Origin: an uncultured Megasphaera sp.
GTDB taxonomy: Bacteria; Bacillota; Negativicutes; Veillonellales; Megasphaeraceae
Reading direction: 5' to 3'
DNA length: 64,000 bases
Assembly (NCBI RefSeq): GCF_900539295.1
Contig: NZ_UQBH01000009.1
Location: 1 to 64,000 of the forward strand
Position numbers and translations under genes: made by a program. How positions within the stretch are numbered: position 1 is the stretch's first letter; each line of letters begins with the position of its first letter. Of this stretch, positions 7,535-16,662 are shown in pieces. The notes under the pieces were generated by a model. It saw only the letters and a list, made by a program, of their open reading frames with translations. It did not search any database and had not been told where the DNA came from.

Positions 7535-9139
7535 TTACTTTACCTCCAAAGGTTGATATTTGCGAATAATTTCGACGGCCGTTTCCAAGCCGTCCAAAAA
7601 GGCGCTCATAATGCCGCCTGCATAACCGGCCCCTTCGCCGACCGGATAAAGGCCGGCCGCCCCCAGCGCCATGCGGTCGTCACCGCGGACGATGCGCACC
7701 GGGGCGCTGGTCCTCGTTTCGACACCGGTCATGACGACATGATCATCGTCAAAACCGTGAAGGCGCCGGCCAAAATACGGCAGGGCTTCAGAAAGGGTCG
7801 CCGTGACAAAATCAGGAAGGACGTCGTGTAGGTCAGTCCAGGTCACACCGGGACGATACGAGTGGATAGCGCCTTCCGCCGCCGCACCGGGACGCTTCAG
7901 GAAAGAGCCTACGGTCTGAGCAGGCGCATGATAGTTGCTCCCACCAGCCTTATAAGCCAGTTCTTCATAACGGCGCTGAAACTCAATGCCTGCCAAGGGC
8001 CCGTCACCGCCCATGTCGTCAGGCGTAACGTTGACGACGACGGCACTGTTGGCAATGCCGCTGTCCCGCTTATAAAGGCTCATGCCGTTGGTGACGACCC
8101 GTCCTTCTTCCGAAGCGGCTCCAACGACTACGCCGCCGGGGCACATGCAGAAGGAGTAGCACGACCGGCCATCAGGACTGTGGTAGACCAAGGCGTAATC
8201 CGCCGGTTCAAGGCCCAGTTCTTCTCCCGGGCAGCCGTATTGGTCGCGGTCGATGACGTCCTGAGAATGTTCAATGCGCACGCCGACGGCAAAGGGTTTC
8301 TTTTCCAGCACAATCCCCTTATCATGAAGCATGTAGTACGTATCGCGGGCGCTGTGACCGACGCCCATGACGACGACTCTGGTCGGATATTCATCGCTGC
8401 CATTGACGGTAACCGACCGGACCCGTCCCTTTTCATCACGGTTAATGGCCGTGACACAGCTTGAAAAATGGACTTCACCGCCCTTGGCTTCAATCATATG
8501 ACGCATATTCTTGACGACTCGCCGCAGAACGTCAGTCCCGACATGAGGATTATAGGCATACATGATTTCTTCCGGCGCACCGGCATCGACGAAGGTCTGC
8601 AAAATCTGCCGCAGCATGGGATGATTGATGCGCGTCGTCAATTTACCGTCGGAAAAGGTCCCGGCACCGCCTTCGCCAAACTGAACGTTTGATTCGGGCT
8701 TAAATGGGCCGCCGCTCCAGAAGGTTTCTACATCTTTTGCCCGGGTGTCGACGTCGCAGCCTCGTTCAAAGACCAAGGGCGCGTAGCCGTGTTCGGCTAA
8801 AGCCAGGGCCGCGGCCAGTCCTGACGGCCCCGTTCCGATGACGACAGGGCGATCGGCCAAGGTTTCACTTCCGGGAATGATTTCCGGTGCCGGCGGTTCT
8901 ACGATTTGGCGCACATCCTTATTGTCACGGCAGCGCTTCCAGACTTTCTTTTCATCGGTAAAGGACACGTCGACGGTAAATACAAAATAGATTCGCGGCT
9001 TCCGGCGGGCATCGATAGCCCTTCTGACAATGGTCAGGCCGGAAATATCACTGCGGCTGCATCGAAGTTTCTTGGCAATCAGGGCTTCTAAAGGCTTTTG
9101 CATGGGCACAGCCGTGCGAATATTCAATACTCTAAGCAC
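7535..9139 (-). CDS. FAD-dependent dehydrogenase (COG2509-type)
   Basis: A 534-residue flavoprotein. The FAD dinucleotide-binding motif VVIGTGPSGLAAALALAEHG lies near residues 98-117, preceded by an alpha/beta N-terminal domain of about 95 residues that is typical of the uncharacterised COG2509 FAD-dependent dehydrogenases. Further FAD contacts are suggested by NVQFGEGGAGTFSDGKL and by the C-terminal GLYPVGEGAGYAGGIMSA. The substrate is unknown. It sits between cdaR and glmM, 15 bases after cdaR and abutting glmM, so it is co-transcribed with c-di-AMP and wall-precursor genes. This interrupts the cdaR-glmM adjacency common in Firmicutes. Confidence 0.85.
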   Translation of the reverse strand: MLRVLNIRTAVPMQKPLEALIAKKLRCSRSDISGLTIVRRAIDARRKPRIYFVFTVDVSFTDEKKVWKRCRDNKDVRQIVEPPAPEIIPGSETLADRPVVIGTGPSGLAAALALAEHGYAPLVFERGCDVDTRAKDVETFWSGGPFKPESNVQFGEGGAGTFSDGKLTTRINHPMLRQILQTFVDAGAPEEIMYAYNPHVGTDVLRRVVKNMRHMIEAKGGEVHFSSCVTAINRDEKGRVRSVTVNGSDEYPTRVVVMGVGHSARDTYYMLHDKGIVLEKKPFAVGVRIEHSQDVIDRDQYGCPGEELGLEPADYALVYHSPDGRSCYSFCMCPGGVVVGAASEEGRVVTNGMSLYKRDSGIANSAVVVNVTPDDMGGDGPLAGIEFQRRYEELAYKAGGSNYHAPAQTVGSFLKRPGAAAEGAIHSYRPGVTWTDLHDVLPDFVTATLSEALPYFGRRLHGFDDDHVVMTGVETRTSAPVRIVRGDDRMALGAAGLYPVGEGAGYAGGIMSAFLDGLETAVEIIRKYQPLEVK

Positions 9140-9154
9140 AAAGTTTCTCCTTTT

Positions 9155-10054
9155 CTACTCTCGGATATGAAGGACGGCTTCGATCTCATCGGGGTACATA
9201 TTGATGCCGTCTACAGGCGGGATGATGATCTTCCATGATTTTTCTTCCTTCATATTTTCGACATTAATGTCCGGCAAATCGATGGAGCTGATGTTCCGAA
9301 GGGTATCGGCAGAGCCCCGGATCTGGATGCTCGTCGGCTGAATCGTGACCGTCTTATTCTCGGTCTGACCGCTTATATTCACGTTTAAGGGGACGCTTTT
9401 AGACATAGCATCGTGGCCAATAGTTACTTTGACATTACTCTGCCACGGCGTCATTTCCAGCCCCTCAACGGGAGATCCTTCCGCATCGTATAAGTGGATC
9501 GGAGCCATCAAAGCAAAATCGCTGTTTCGCTGGTTGACCGGCACTTCGATGACGGCCTGGCTTACCTGCTGAATCAAGCGGCGGGCACCGCTGACGACGA
9601 CCTTTTCTGGAACGATTTTCAGTTCACTGATAAAGTCTTTTTCATCCAAGGTCCCGACGACGTGAGGCGTCAGGGTGAATTCTTTAACCGTATAGACATC
9701 GACGGTTATCTTCGTCGACGTCATGCTTTGCTTTTTCAGCTCCGTCCCGCTCGGTATTTCGATGTGAATCGGCACGTCGACGTTCCCTTCCTGGACGTCG
9801 GACAAGTCAATGTAGGCCTTGATATCAGACGGACCTACATTGATGATCGTATTTCTCGGCCCTGACAGGCGGACGTAGACCGTCTTTGGCACATTCGACG
9901 TAATATATTGGGAATTGAGGTTTTCAACAGTAATAGGGACGGTATAGCTCCCTTCACTGAGCGGGTTTTGCTCGTTAATGATGACGAACCACAAGACGAT
10001 AGCTAAAAGAAAGCAGATGATTTTGAGCTGCCAATTTTTATCAATCTTGTTCAT
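9155..10054 (-). CDS. cdaR: CdaA regulator, YbbR-repeat protein
   Basis: This 299-residue protein has one N-terminal membrane helix (residues about 9-26, IICFLLAIVLWFVIINEQ) followed by tandem YbbR repeats outside the membrane. Typical phrases are PITVENL, YVRLSGPRNTI and ISELKIVPEKVVVSGA. CdaR family members bind and modulate the membrane diadenylate cyclase CdaA. The start is separated by one base from the cdaA stop, with GGAGG inside the end of cdaA, so the two are translationally coupled. Confidence 0.93.
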   Translation of the reverse strand: MNKIDKNWQLKIICFLLAIVLWFVIINEQNPLSEGSYTVPITVENLNSQYITSNVPKTVYVRLSGPRNTIINVGPSDIKAYIDLSDVQEGNVDVPIHIEIPSGTELKKQSMTSTKITVDVYTVKEFTLTPHVVGTLDEKDFISELKIVPEKVVVSGARRLIQQVSQAVIEVPVNQRNSDFALMAPIHLYDAEGSPVEGLEMTPWQSNVKVTIGHDAMSKSVPLNVNISGQTENKTVTIQPTSIQIRGSADTLRNISSIDLPDINVENMKEEKSWKIIIPPVDGINMYPDEIEAVLHIRE

Positions 10055-10055
10055 G

Positions 10056-10868
10056 TTAGGGCCTCCATTTAAAGATATTCGCCAGGCCCTGAGGTGTCCG
10101 GGTCAAGAAAGTCTTTAGGACATTGCGCAAGGCATTTCCGTCAAGATGGCGATAAATGTGGCCGCCGTAGGTATAGGAAATAGATCCCGTTTCTTCACTG
10201 ACGACGACGATGACAGCATCGGTCAGTTCACTGATGCCGATAGCCGCCCGGTGGCGAGTCCCCAACTCCGTAGACAGGGAACGGTCCGACGTCAGCGGGA
10301 GCAGGCAGCCGGCTGCCATAATACGATTTTCTCGAATGATGACGGCCCCGTCGTGAAGGGGCGTATTGGGAATAAAAATATTGCCCAAGAGCTCTCGAGA
10401 AACGAGGCCTTCAATGGCAATTCCGGTATCGATATAGTCGTTCAGGCCGACTTCGCGTTCAAACACGATGAGGGCCCCGGTGTGCGTCTTCGATAAAGAC
10501 TCGCAGATAGCGATGATTTCATCCATGAGCCGTTCCAGTTCTTCCATGCTGATGACCTGGCCCGAACGGAACAAACGGCCCCGCCCGATCTGCTCCAAAG
10601 CCCGACGCAGCTCGGGCTGAAAGACGACGGGAAGAGCGACGAGAATAACCGTCATCCCCTGCTGCAGCATCCAGTTGATGACGTGCAGGTCGAGGACCTT
10701 ACTGACGACCGTAACGACGCCCAGAACCAGGAGCCCTTTAATAAGCGCCACGGCTCGCGTATTGCGAATCAGGATGAATAACTTATAGAGCACAAAGGCA
10801 ACGAGTAAAATATCCAATATGTCCAGCAATCGGAAACTGCTGATAAAACCTTGAAAGGGTAAGTACAT
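10056..10868 (-). CDS. cdaA: Membrane diadenylate cyclase
   Basis: This 270-residue enzyme makes c-di-AMP from two ATP. Three N-terminal membrane helices (about residues 10-90) precede a DAC domain. The domain carries the DGA motif at 173-175 (LHDGAVII) and the RHRAA motif at 205-209, both needed for cyclase activity. Size and layout match CdaA rather than DisA or CdaS. It is the first gene of a run with cdaR, an FAD dehydrogenase and glmM, and the terminator of the upstream Rrf2 gene isolates it. A weak promoter (TTGTAA, 17 bases, TATTTT) may lie just upstream. Confidence 0.96.
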   Translation of the reverse strand: MYLPFQGFISSFRLLDILDILLVAFVLYKLFILIRNTRAVALIKGLLVLGVVTVVSKVLDLHVINWMLQQGMTVILVALPVVFQPELRRALEQIGRGRLFRSGQVISMEELERLMDEIIAICESLSKTHTGALIVFEREVGLNDYIDTGIAIEGLVSRELLGNIFIPNTPLHDGAVIIRENRIMAAGCLLPLTSDRSLSTELGTRHRAAIGISELTDAVIVVVSEETGSISYTYGGHIYRHLDGNALRNVLKTFLTRTPQGLANIFKWRP

Positions 10869-10941
10869 AAGGCTTCACTCCAGGCTGTATTAAGACAATA
10901 AAAATAAAATAGGTACTTTTATTTTACAATATTTCAGGCAT

Positions 10942-10979
10942 AAAAAAAAGGGCTGTCCTAAAACGCCCTCTTGACAGCC
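10942..10979 (-). terminator. Terminator of the Rrf2 regulator gene
   Basis: On the minus strand GGCTGTC and GACAGCC pair around a GC-rich loop and are followed by eight T. A second GC hairpin (10986-11010) precedes it. Confidence 0.85.
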
Positions 10980-11027
10980 AAATTTGGGTCGTCCCGCTGG
11001 GGGACGGCCCTCTTTATGAACTGAGCC

Positions 11028-11513
11028 TTATGATGTTGTTCCTTCGCCGGAAACAGGCGCTGCCTGTTCTTTGGTCATACCTTGATGAACCAGGCGCAGT
11101 TCCTCTTCCTGCTTGGCCAGCATTTCAAAATCGATGGATTTCAACCGAGCGGCCAAATCACGCTGAATGTCAGCAAAAGCGGCATAAATAGAGCACATGT
11201 TGCTGCAGCCGCGACTGCACGAATCCATATCATTGAGACAGCGCTGCAGTTCCGTCTGCCCTTCAACGGCTTCGATGATATCGAATAAAGTGATATCCTT
11301 CGGAACCCGCTGCAAAGCGAAACCGCCTTCCACGCCGCGATAAGACTTCATGATACCGGCCTTCGTGAGGCTGCGCATAATTTTCAACAGAAAACGTTCC
11401 GGTATATTCTGTTTTTCAGCCAGCGCTGCGCCGGTAATTTTTGTGCCTTCCGGGAGCCCTGCCAAATAAAGGACCATGCGGAACGCATAATCCGTAGCTT
11501 GATTCAATCTCAT
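11028..11513 (-). CDS. Rrf2-family transcriptional regulator, probably Fe-S
   Basis: A 161-residue regulator with an N-terminal winged helix typical of Rrf2 proteins (MRLNQATDYAFRMVLYLA, then IPERFLLKIMRSLTKAGI). The centre holds Cys residues spaced C-x6-C-x3-C-x3-C (CLNDMDSCSRGCSNMC). In IscR and NsrR a comparable cluster of three Cys binds an iron-sulfur cluster that senses iron-sulfur status, oxygen or NO. It stands alone between the pit operon and cdaA with its own terminator, so its targets cannot be read from context. AGGGGG precedes the start. Confidence 0.88.
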   Translation of the reverse strand: MRLNQATDYAFRMVLYLAGLPEGTKITGAALAEKQNIPERFLLKIMRSLTKAGIMKSYRGVEGGFALQRVPKDITLFDIIEAVEGQTELQRCLNDMDSCSRGCSNMCSIYAAFADIQRDLAARLKSIDFEMLAKQEEELRLVHQGMTKEQAAPVSGEGTTS

Positions 11514-11760
11514 AATGCTACCCCCTTACATCTTTCACTAACATTATACAATAAAAGACAAAAAAAGCATAGTTTCGATTTCCACATTAAGAAGCTCACA
11601 AGCATATTTTCTGCCCGGAAATTTGGCATCGTGCCCCTTTCCCAAAAGAGAATATAAAAAGCCCTCTTTCAGACAGTACAAGATTCTTCTTATTCCTCTT
11701 GCCTGCCAAAAGAGAGCCTCCACAGAAAAGACGGCCTTCATCGACGGACTTGCCAGTCGA

Positions 11761-12750
11761 TCAAAGGAACTGAATAATTTCAAATATAATCGCTGACATC
11801 GCGGCGCTGATAGGAATGGTGACCACCCAGGCCACAAGCATGCTGCGGGCTACGCCCCAGTGAACGGCCCGGACTCGTTCGGCCGAGCCGATACCCATGA
11901 TGGAGCCGGAAACGACATGAGTCGTACTGACCGGCAGATGGAGAAAGGTGGCCGTAAAGATGACTATCGACGAGTTGAGGTCGGCAGCAAAGCCGTTTAT
12001 CGATTCCATCTTAAAAATCTTAGTTCCCATCGTCGAAATGATGCGCCAGCCGCCGGCAGAAGTACCGAGTGCCATGGACGTCGCACAGGCGATTTTTACC
12101 CAGACCGGGATTTCCATGGTGTCGATGTAGCCGCCGGATAAGAGAGCCAGGGCGATGATTCCCATGGCTTTCTGGGCATCGTTCGAGCCGTGGGAAAAAG
12201 CCATTAGACTTGCCGACAGGAGCTGCATCTTGCGGAACTGACGATTTAAAGCCAGCGGCGAATAGCGGCGAACGACCCATAACAGGCCGATCATGACAAA
12301 ATACCCCGTAGCCAACGCCACGACAGGCGATAAGACCAGGGATAAAATAATTTTTCCAATGCCGCCCATATCGAGGGCTCCGGGGCCGACACTGATGCAG
12401 ACAGCACCGATGACGCCGCCGATCAGGGAATGGGACGAACTGCTCGGTATGCGATAATACCAAGTAAGGACATTCCAAATGATCGAGCCGATCAAGGCGG
12501 CTACGATGACTTCCAAGCTGATTTCTGCCGGATTGAGGACTAAGTCGCCGCCAATGGTCTTGGCGACGCCGGTACTGATCATGGCACCGGCAAAATTAAG
12601 GCAGGCCGCCATCATGATGGCATGACGCGGGGAGATGGCCCGTGTCGATACGCTGGTTGCAATAGCGTTTGCCGTATCGTGAAACCCATTAATATAATCA
12701 AACAAAACGGCCAGCAGTACGATGGCCCAAATTAACCAATGCTCAGGCAT
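11761..12750 (-). CDS. pit: PiT-family inorganic phosphate transporter
   Basis: A 329-residue polytopic membrane protein with both PiT signature repeats: GFHDTANAIATSVSTRAISP near residue 22, and SHGSNDAQKAMGIIAL in the second half. SSSSHSLIGGVIGA is also typical of the family. It imports phosphate driven by a cation gradient. Its start overlaps the end of the upstream DUF47 gene by 8 bases (ATGCCTGA), the classic partner arrangement. Confidence 0.95.
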   Translation of the reverse strand: MPEHWLIWAIVLLAVLFDYINGFHDTANAIATSVSTRAISPRHAIMMAACLNFAGAMISTGVAKTIGGDLVLNPAEISLEVIVAALIGSIIWNVLTWYYRIPSSSSHSLIGGVIGAVCISVGPGALDMGGIGKIILSLVLSPVVALATGYFVMIGLLWVVRRYSPLALNRQFRKMQLLSASLMAFSHGSNDAQKAMGIIALALLSGGYIDTMEIPVWVKIACATSMALGTSAGGWRIISTMGTKIFKMESINGFAADLNSSIVIFTATFLHLPVSTTHVVSGSIMGIGSAERVRAVHWGVARSMLVAWVVTIPISAAMSAIIFEIIQFL

Positions 12751-13378
12751 ATTTCAATACGACCCTTCTGAAGGTAACGACCAGATCTTCGCAATCATCG
12801 GTTACGTCTTCGACAGATTGAAGAATTTCTTTCCACTTGATAATTTCGACGGGGTCCTTGCAGTTTTGGAACAAGCTGGCCATTTCTGCATGATAGAGAT
12901 CGTCGCACTCTTGTTCCAGCTTGAGGACCTTCTTGCTCCGGGCTTCGACCTTCAAGTAGTTCTTCTTGAGATCTTTCATATAGCCGATGGATTTATAGAT
13001 TTCTTTCATGGCCTTGGCCGTAATCGTCGCCATTTCCTTGGCGCCGTCCGTCGCCTCTCCAATTTGGTACATGCACATCTTATCCATAATTTCACTGATA
13101 TTATCGACGGTCGCATCAAGCTGGTCGATAATCTGCTGAATATCTTCCCTGTCCATGGGAGTAATGAAGGTCTTTTGCAGCCGCTTCATCGTTTCCATGA
13201 CCAGGGAATCAGCCTGATCGGCCAAGGCGTCGATTTTTTCCAGCGCCATTTCTTTCGCAATTTGGCCGTTAATAGCCTGGCTCAAAAGTTCCGCCGCTTC
13301 ATAGCCTAATGCAGCATGTTGATCCAACAGCGAAAAAAACTTCTCTTCCTTGGGCTTTAAGTGGAATGCCATAGTCAT
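12743..13378 (-). CDS. DUF47 PhoU-like partner of the phosphate transporter
   Basis: About 211 residues, all helical, of the DUF47/YkaA family, which is related to PhoU and nearly always encoded beside a PiT transporter. AAGGAG lies 4 bases before the ATG at 13378 and 10 before an in-frame ATG at 13372; either could be used. It begins FHLKPKEEKFFSLL and contains IEKALTQ-free helical PhoU-type segments such as ETMKRLQKTFITPMDREDI. It probably regulates or assists PiT. The stop is embedded in the start of pit. Confidence 0.9.
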   Translation of the reverse strand: MTMAFHLKPKEEKFFSLLDQHAALGYEAAELLSQAINGQIAKEMALEKIDALADQADSLVMETMKRLQKTFITPMDREDIQQIIDQLDATVDNISEIMDKMCMYQIGEATDGAKEMATITAKAMKEIYKSIGYMKDLKKNYLKVEARSKKVLKLEQECDDLYHAEMASLFQNCKDPVEIIKWKEILQSVEDVTDDCEDLVVTFRRVVLKYA

Positions 13379-13441
13379 CGATCTCCTTATCGAATAGATA
13401 GAAATAAGCCTTCTCAAAATTAACACGATTATTTCATAGAC

Positions 13442-13467
13442 TTTACAAGGCTTTACAATAGATTATA
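13442..13467 (-). promoter_or_regulatory. Promoter and direct repeats of the DUF47-pit operon
   Basis: On the minus strand a perfect TATAAT (13462-13467) preceded by TGA forms an extended -10. Immediately downstream, on the plus strand, two TTTACA repeats start at 13442 and 13452. Direct repeats of this kind resemble PhoP boxes, which would fit phosphate control, but this is inference. Confidence 0.5.
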
Positions 13468-13562
13468 TCATATGGCCTTTCTTTATTCTACAAAAGAGGT
13501 GCCTTTTCTGGACGAGAGAGGGTGCGATCTATGCATTATAAAGATGCTGTCACCATTTCAAA

Positions 13563-13614
13563 GGACAAAGTTAAATTACTTTAAATTGCCCCGCCGGCTG
13601 TCGTAAGTTATACT
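13563..13614 (+). promoter_or_regulatory. Activator box 1 and promoter of the PTS regulator
   Basis: The box GACAAAGTTAAATTACTTT lies directly upstream of -35 TTGCCC (13586-13591), with a 17-base spacer to -10 TATACT (13609-13614). The same box in the same position precedes mtlA (16663). It is probably the MtlR binding site. Confidence 0.75.
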
Positions 13615-13669
13615 GTAATGAAAGATATATGGATTATTGAGAAACCATGAACCCCCAGGAGGTGAGCAC

Positions 13670-15775
13670 ATGGATTTTACACCTCGCATGCAGCAAATTC
13701 TGCGGCGCTTATTACAGGAAACAGACTTTCTCTCTGAACAGGCTCTTGCCGACGACCTTGGCATCAGCAAGCGAACGGTCCAAAGAGAACTGGAAGGAAC
13801 CGAAAAAGCGCTGCTGTCGTATAATCTGAAGCTGGTCCGCCAAAAGCGGGCCGGCATCTATTTAGATGGCACGGACCTTGATAAGAAAGAGCTGTCAGCA
13901 GCCCTTGAAGATACGGTGGATATGGACTTTACCGATAAAGGCACGCGCCGCCGCCATCTGCTCTTTGAACTGCTGCGCGACAGAACGCCAAAAAAACTGC
14001 TTTATTACAGCACCCTTTTAGGCGTCAGCGAAGCGACGGCCGCTTCGGACTTAGAGTCTCTGGCACCGTGGCTGGAGAAGAATAATTTAAAAGTCCTGAA
14101 AAAACAAGGCTATGGCGTCCTGCTCACAGGCAGTGAAAAGGATTACCGCGAAGCCATGCACCGCTTCATCAGCGAAACGACGAGCGCCGACGCCTTCAAA
14201 GACCTGCAAAACGCAGACAAATCCCTCTCCAAGGCCTTGGCCAATATCGCTGATAAGGGCGTTTACCAACTACTGAACACCCATACGATTCAGCGCGTCT
14301 ATGACGTACTCAAAAAAATGGACGAAAAAAAGATCAGCCAGTTTACGGATACGGCCAAAATCGGACTGATCATTCACATCGCCATCGCCGTCGAACGCAT
14401 CGCCAAAGGGCAGGATGACGATACGGACGAGGAAATCGCTCCCATTCTGGAAGACAGCGAAAACGCTGCCTTGGCCCGGCGAATCGTAGCCGCCATGGAA
14501 GATGAATTTCAACTGACCATGCCGCCCATTGAAGCGTCGTATCTCCTCCTTCATATTAAAGGAGCTAAAATCAGATATCACGACAGCGACCTCTTAGATC
14601 TGCCCAGCACGGTCGATGAATCGGAACTCTTGCGCGTAATCGATGATATGATTGAGGCCTTCGACACCCGCCTGGCCTATGACCTTCGCTGTGACGACGA
14701 GTTTCTCCAGGGCCTTTTCGTTCATTTACAGCCGACGATCATCCGCCTTCAGCACCATTTAAACATCATCAATCCCATCCTCGACGATATCAAGCGCGAA
14801 TATGCCGAGGTCTTTCAAAAAGCAAAAAGGGCGGCAAACGTCTTATCCCTGGCCCTGGATACACCGGTCTCGGACGACGAAGTCGGCTATCTGACCATCC
14901 ACTTCGGTGCTGCCTTAGAGCGAATCAAAGGCCATGAAGCCTTTACGCGAAGTGTATCCATCGGCATCGTCTGTGCCAGCGGTTTTGGCATTGCCCGCCT
15001 GATGATGACCCGACTGAAAAACAAGCTTCCAAAAAATACGAACCTCCAGGCCTACAGCAGTGACGCCGTAACCGAAGAAGTCCGCCGGCAGACGGATTTT
15101 TTCGTCTCCAACCTGCCCTTATCGATTCCCGATGCCGACGTGCTCTACGTCTCGCCCCTCATTTCGCCGTCAGAACTGCATCGCATTGAAGGTAAAATTG
15201 AAGAATACGCTCATGTCCGTAAAAACCAGCCCGCCGTCGATACGCCGACCGAAGACGATTTCATTTCGACCTTAGACAAGACCCGTCTCCTTTCCCAAGA
15301 AATCGCCGGCATCCTGAAAAATTACCGCCAATACACCTTGCCAGAAAAGACAACCTTTGCCGAAGCCGTCCACGCCCTGTCCTCGGCCGCCGTCGAAGAT
15401 GAGGAACTGTCGGCCAAGCTATTTGACGCTATCATCACCCGCGAACGGCTGAACAGCCAGATATTCCCGGAACAGGACTTTGCCCTGCTCCACTGCCGCA
15501 CGACGGTGGTAACGCAGTCCTTATTCTATACTGCCGTTCCTGACGGAGAAACCTTTATTGACCCTTATTTTCATGGCATCTCGACGATTTTATTCTTAGT
15601 CATGCCTCAAGACGAACAGAGCCGACTCCATACAGACGTCCTCGGCTCCATCAGCAGCTCCTTAGTCAGTGACAGCGCCTTCGCCCAAGCCATTCACGGT
15701 CATGACGAAAAAAAAATCCGCTACCATCTGCAGCGGATTTTAAAGGTCTACTTTGCCAAGACCCTCGGGTTATAA
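13670..15775 (+). CDS. mtlR: PRD-containing PTS regulator, MtlR-like activator
   Basis: A 701-residue regulator; AGGAGGT six bases upstream fixes the start at 13670. The order is an N-terminal HTH pair (about 1-150), PRD1 (conserved His236 and His295), PRD2 (His352 and His411), an EIIB-like domain (GIVCASGFGIARL, Cys435) and a C-terminal EIIA-like domain (His608 in ALLHCRT). This is the architecture of Bacillus and Geobacillus MtlR (about 690 residues), a DNA-binding activator controlled by phosphorylation from HPr and the mannitol EII proteins. The cognate transporter lies 1 kb downstream, and both promoters share the same box, so autoactivation and activation of mtlA are likely. The last 6 bases overlap the convergent LytTR gene. 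Confidence 0.92.
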   Translation: MDFTPRMQQILRRLLQETDFLSEQALADDLGISKRTVQRELEGTEKALLSYNLKLVRQKRAGIYLDGTDLDKKELSAALEDTVDMDFTDKGTRRRHLLFELLRDRTPKKLLYYSTLLGVSEATAASDLESLAPWLEKNNLKVLKKQGYGVLLTGSEKDYREAMHRFISETTSADAFKDLQNADKSLSKALANIADKGVYQLLNTHTIQRVYDVLKKMDEKKISQFTDTAKIGLIIHIAIAVERIAKGQDDDTDEEIAPILEDSENAALARRIVAAMEDEFQLTMPPIEASYLLLHIKGAKIRYHDSDLLDLPSTVDESELLRVIDDMIEAFDTRLAYDLRCDDEFLQGLFVHLQPTIIRLQHHLNIINPILDDIKREYAEVFQKAKRAANVLSLALDTPVSDDEVGYLTIHFGAALERIKGHEAFTRSVSIGIVCASGFGIARLMMTRLKNKLPKNTNLQAYSSDAVTEEVRRQTDFFVSNLPLSIPDADVLYVSPLISPSELHRIEGKIEEYAHVRKNQPAVDTPTEDDFISTLDKTRLLSQEIAGILKNYRQYTLPEKTTFAEAVHALSSAAVEDEELSAKLFDAIITRERLNSQIFPEQDFALLHCRTTVVTQSLFYTAVPDGETFIDPYFHGISTILFLVMPQDEQSRLHTDVLGSISSSLVSDSAFAQAIHGHDEKKIRYHLQRILKVYFAKTLGL

Positions 15776-16549
15776 GTAGATATACTGTCTCAACTTCTTT
15801 ACATACGAACGGCCGACAGGGATAGGCGCCCTGTCTTGTCCCTTTAGGATCAAGACGTACTGATGATTGAACCAAGGCTCGATTTGCCGGACTTCATCAA
15901 TATTGACGATGTAATTACGGTGGCAGCGGAAGAATACCGACGCCGGCAGGCGCTGCTCAAATTGAATCAGGCTGAAATGGGTCGGATAAACTTTTCCTTC
16001 CAGGGTAACTAAATATGTCCTGCGTTTTTCCGCATAAACGAGGCGAATGTCGTCACAGGCGATGAGCTTGATCTTATCGCCTTCATCGACGGAAAACCGC
16101 CGCATCGGCAAAGAAAACTGCCCTTCATCATCGGCGGGCGCCACGAAAGAATCTTCTCTCAGAGAAGGTTCTTTTTTTATGTGCAGGGCTTTAAATTTTC
16201 GGACAGCCTGTGCCACTTCCCCTTCGGTCACGGGCTTTACTAAATAATCCAAGGCCGTCAGCCGCAGCGTATGGGACACGAAGTCGCGTTCACCGGTCAC
16301 GAAAACGATATCCGGTTTAGGCCCTTCTTTTTTCTGAATCCCTTCGGCAATGGCAAGGCCGCTCATGCGAGGCATTTCAATTGTCAGAAAGACGAGATCC
16401 GGTTTGTATTGTGTAAGACATGCTTCAGCCTGTTCCCCTTCATAACAGATAGCGGCGACGGTCATGTCCGGATCCGCTGCCGACAGGCATCTTTTTAATT
16501 GCGCCGCCATGAGCGGCTCATGATCAATAATTACGACCGAAAGGCCCAT
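15770..16549 (-). CDS. LytTR-type regulator with a degenerate receiver
   Basis: This 259-residue protein has an N-terminal CheY-like receiver (about 1-120) and a C-terminal LytTR DNA-binding domain (about 150-255, with FRCHRNYIVNIDEV). The receiver keeps Asp9 and the Lys of LVKPV, but the phosphate-accepting Asp, normally in FLDIEMP, is Thr56 (FLTIEMP). Ordinary phosphorylation therefore looks impossible. There is no histidine kinase beside it. It lies in opposite orientation between mtlR and mtlA, and its stop overlaps that of mtlR by 6 bases. It may work constitutively or sense something other than a kinase. Confidence 0.9.
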   Translation of the reverse strand: MGLSVVIIDHEPLMAAQLKRCLSAADPDMTVAAICYEGEQAEACLTQYKPDLVFLTIEMPRMSGLAIAEGIQKKEGPKPDIVFVTGERDFVSHTLRLTALDYLVKPVTEGEVAQAVRKFKALHIKKEPSLREDSFVAPADDEGQFSLPMRRFSVDEGDKIKLIACDDIRLVYAEKRRTYLVTLEGKVYPTHFSLIQFEQRLPASVFFRCHRNYIVNIDEVRQIEPWFNHQYVLILKGQDRAPIPVGRSYVKKLRQYIYL

Positions 16550-16580
16550 ACTATCGTCACCTTTCCATGAGTTTTCCCTT

Positions 16581-16589
16581 ATTATACCA
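16581..16589 (-). promoter_or_regulatory. Extended -10 promoter of the LytTR gene
   Basis: On the minus strand TGG precedes a perfect TATAAT (16581-16586), about 30 bases before the start codon. No strong -35 is seen. Confidence 0.5.
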
Positions 16590-16662
16590 CACTCGATGAA
16601 GCCGTCTACGATGGCTGAGCCCAGGCAGGGACTGAATTCTTCACGGTTGTCACGTTGAATGT

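Noticed and set aside
11544..11837. 97-codon frame overlapping the end of pit
   Set aside because: It overlaps pit in another frame, shows no family resemblance, and has no clear ribosome binding site.
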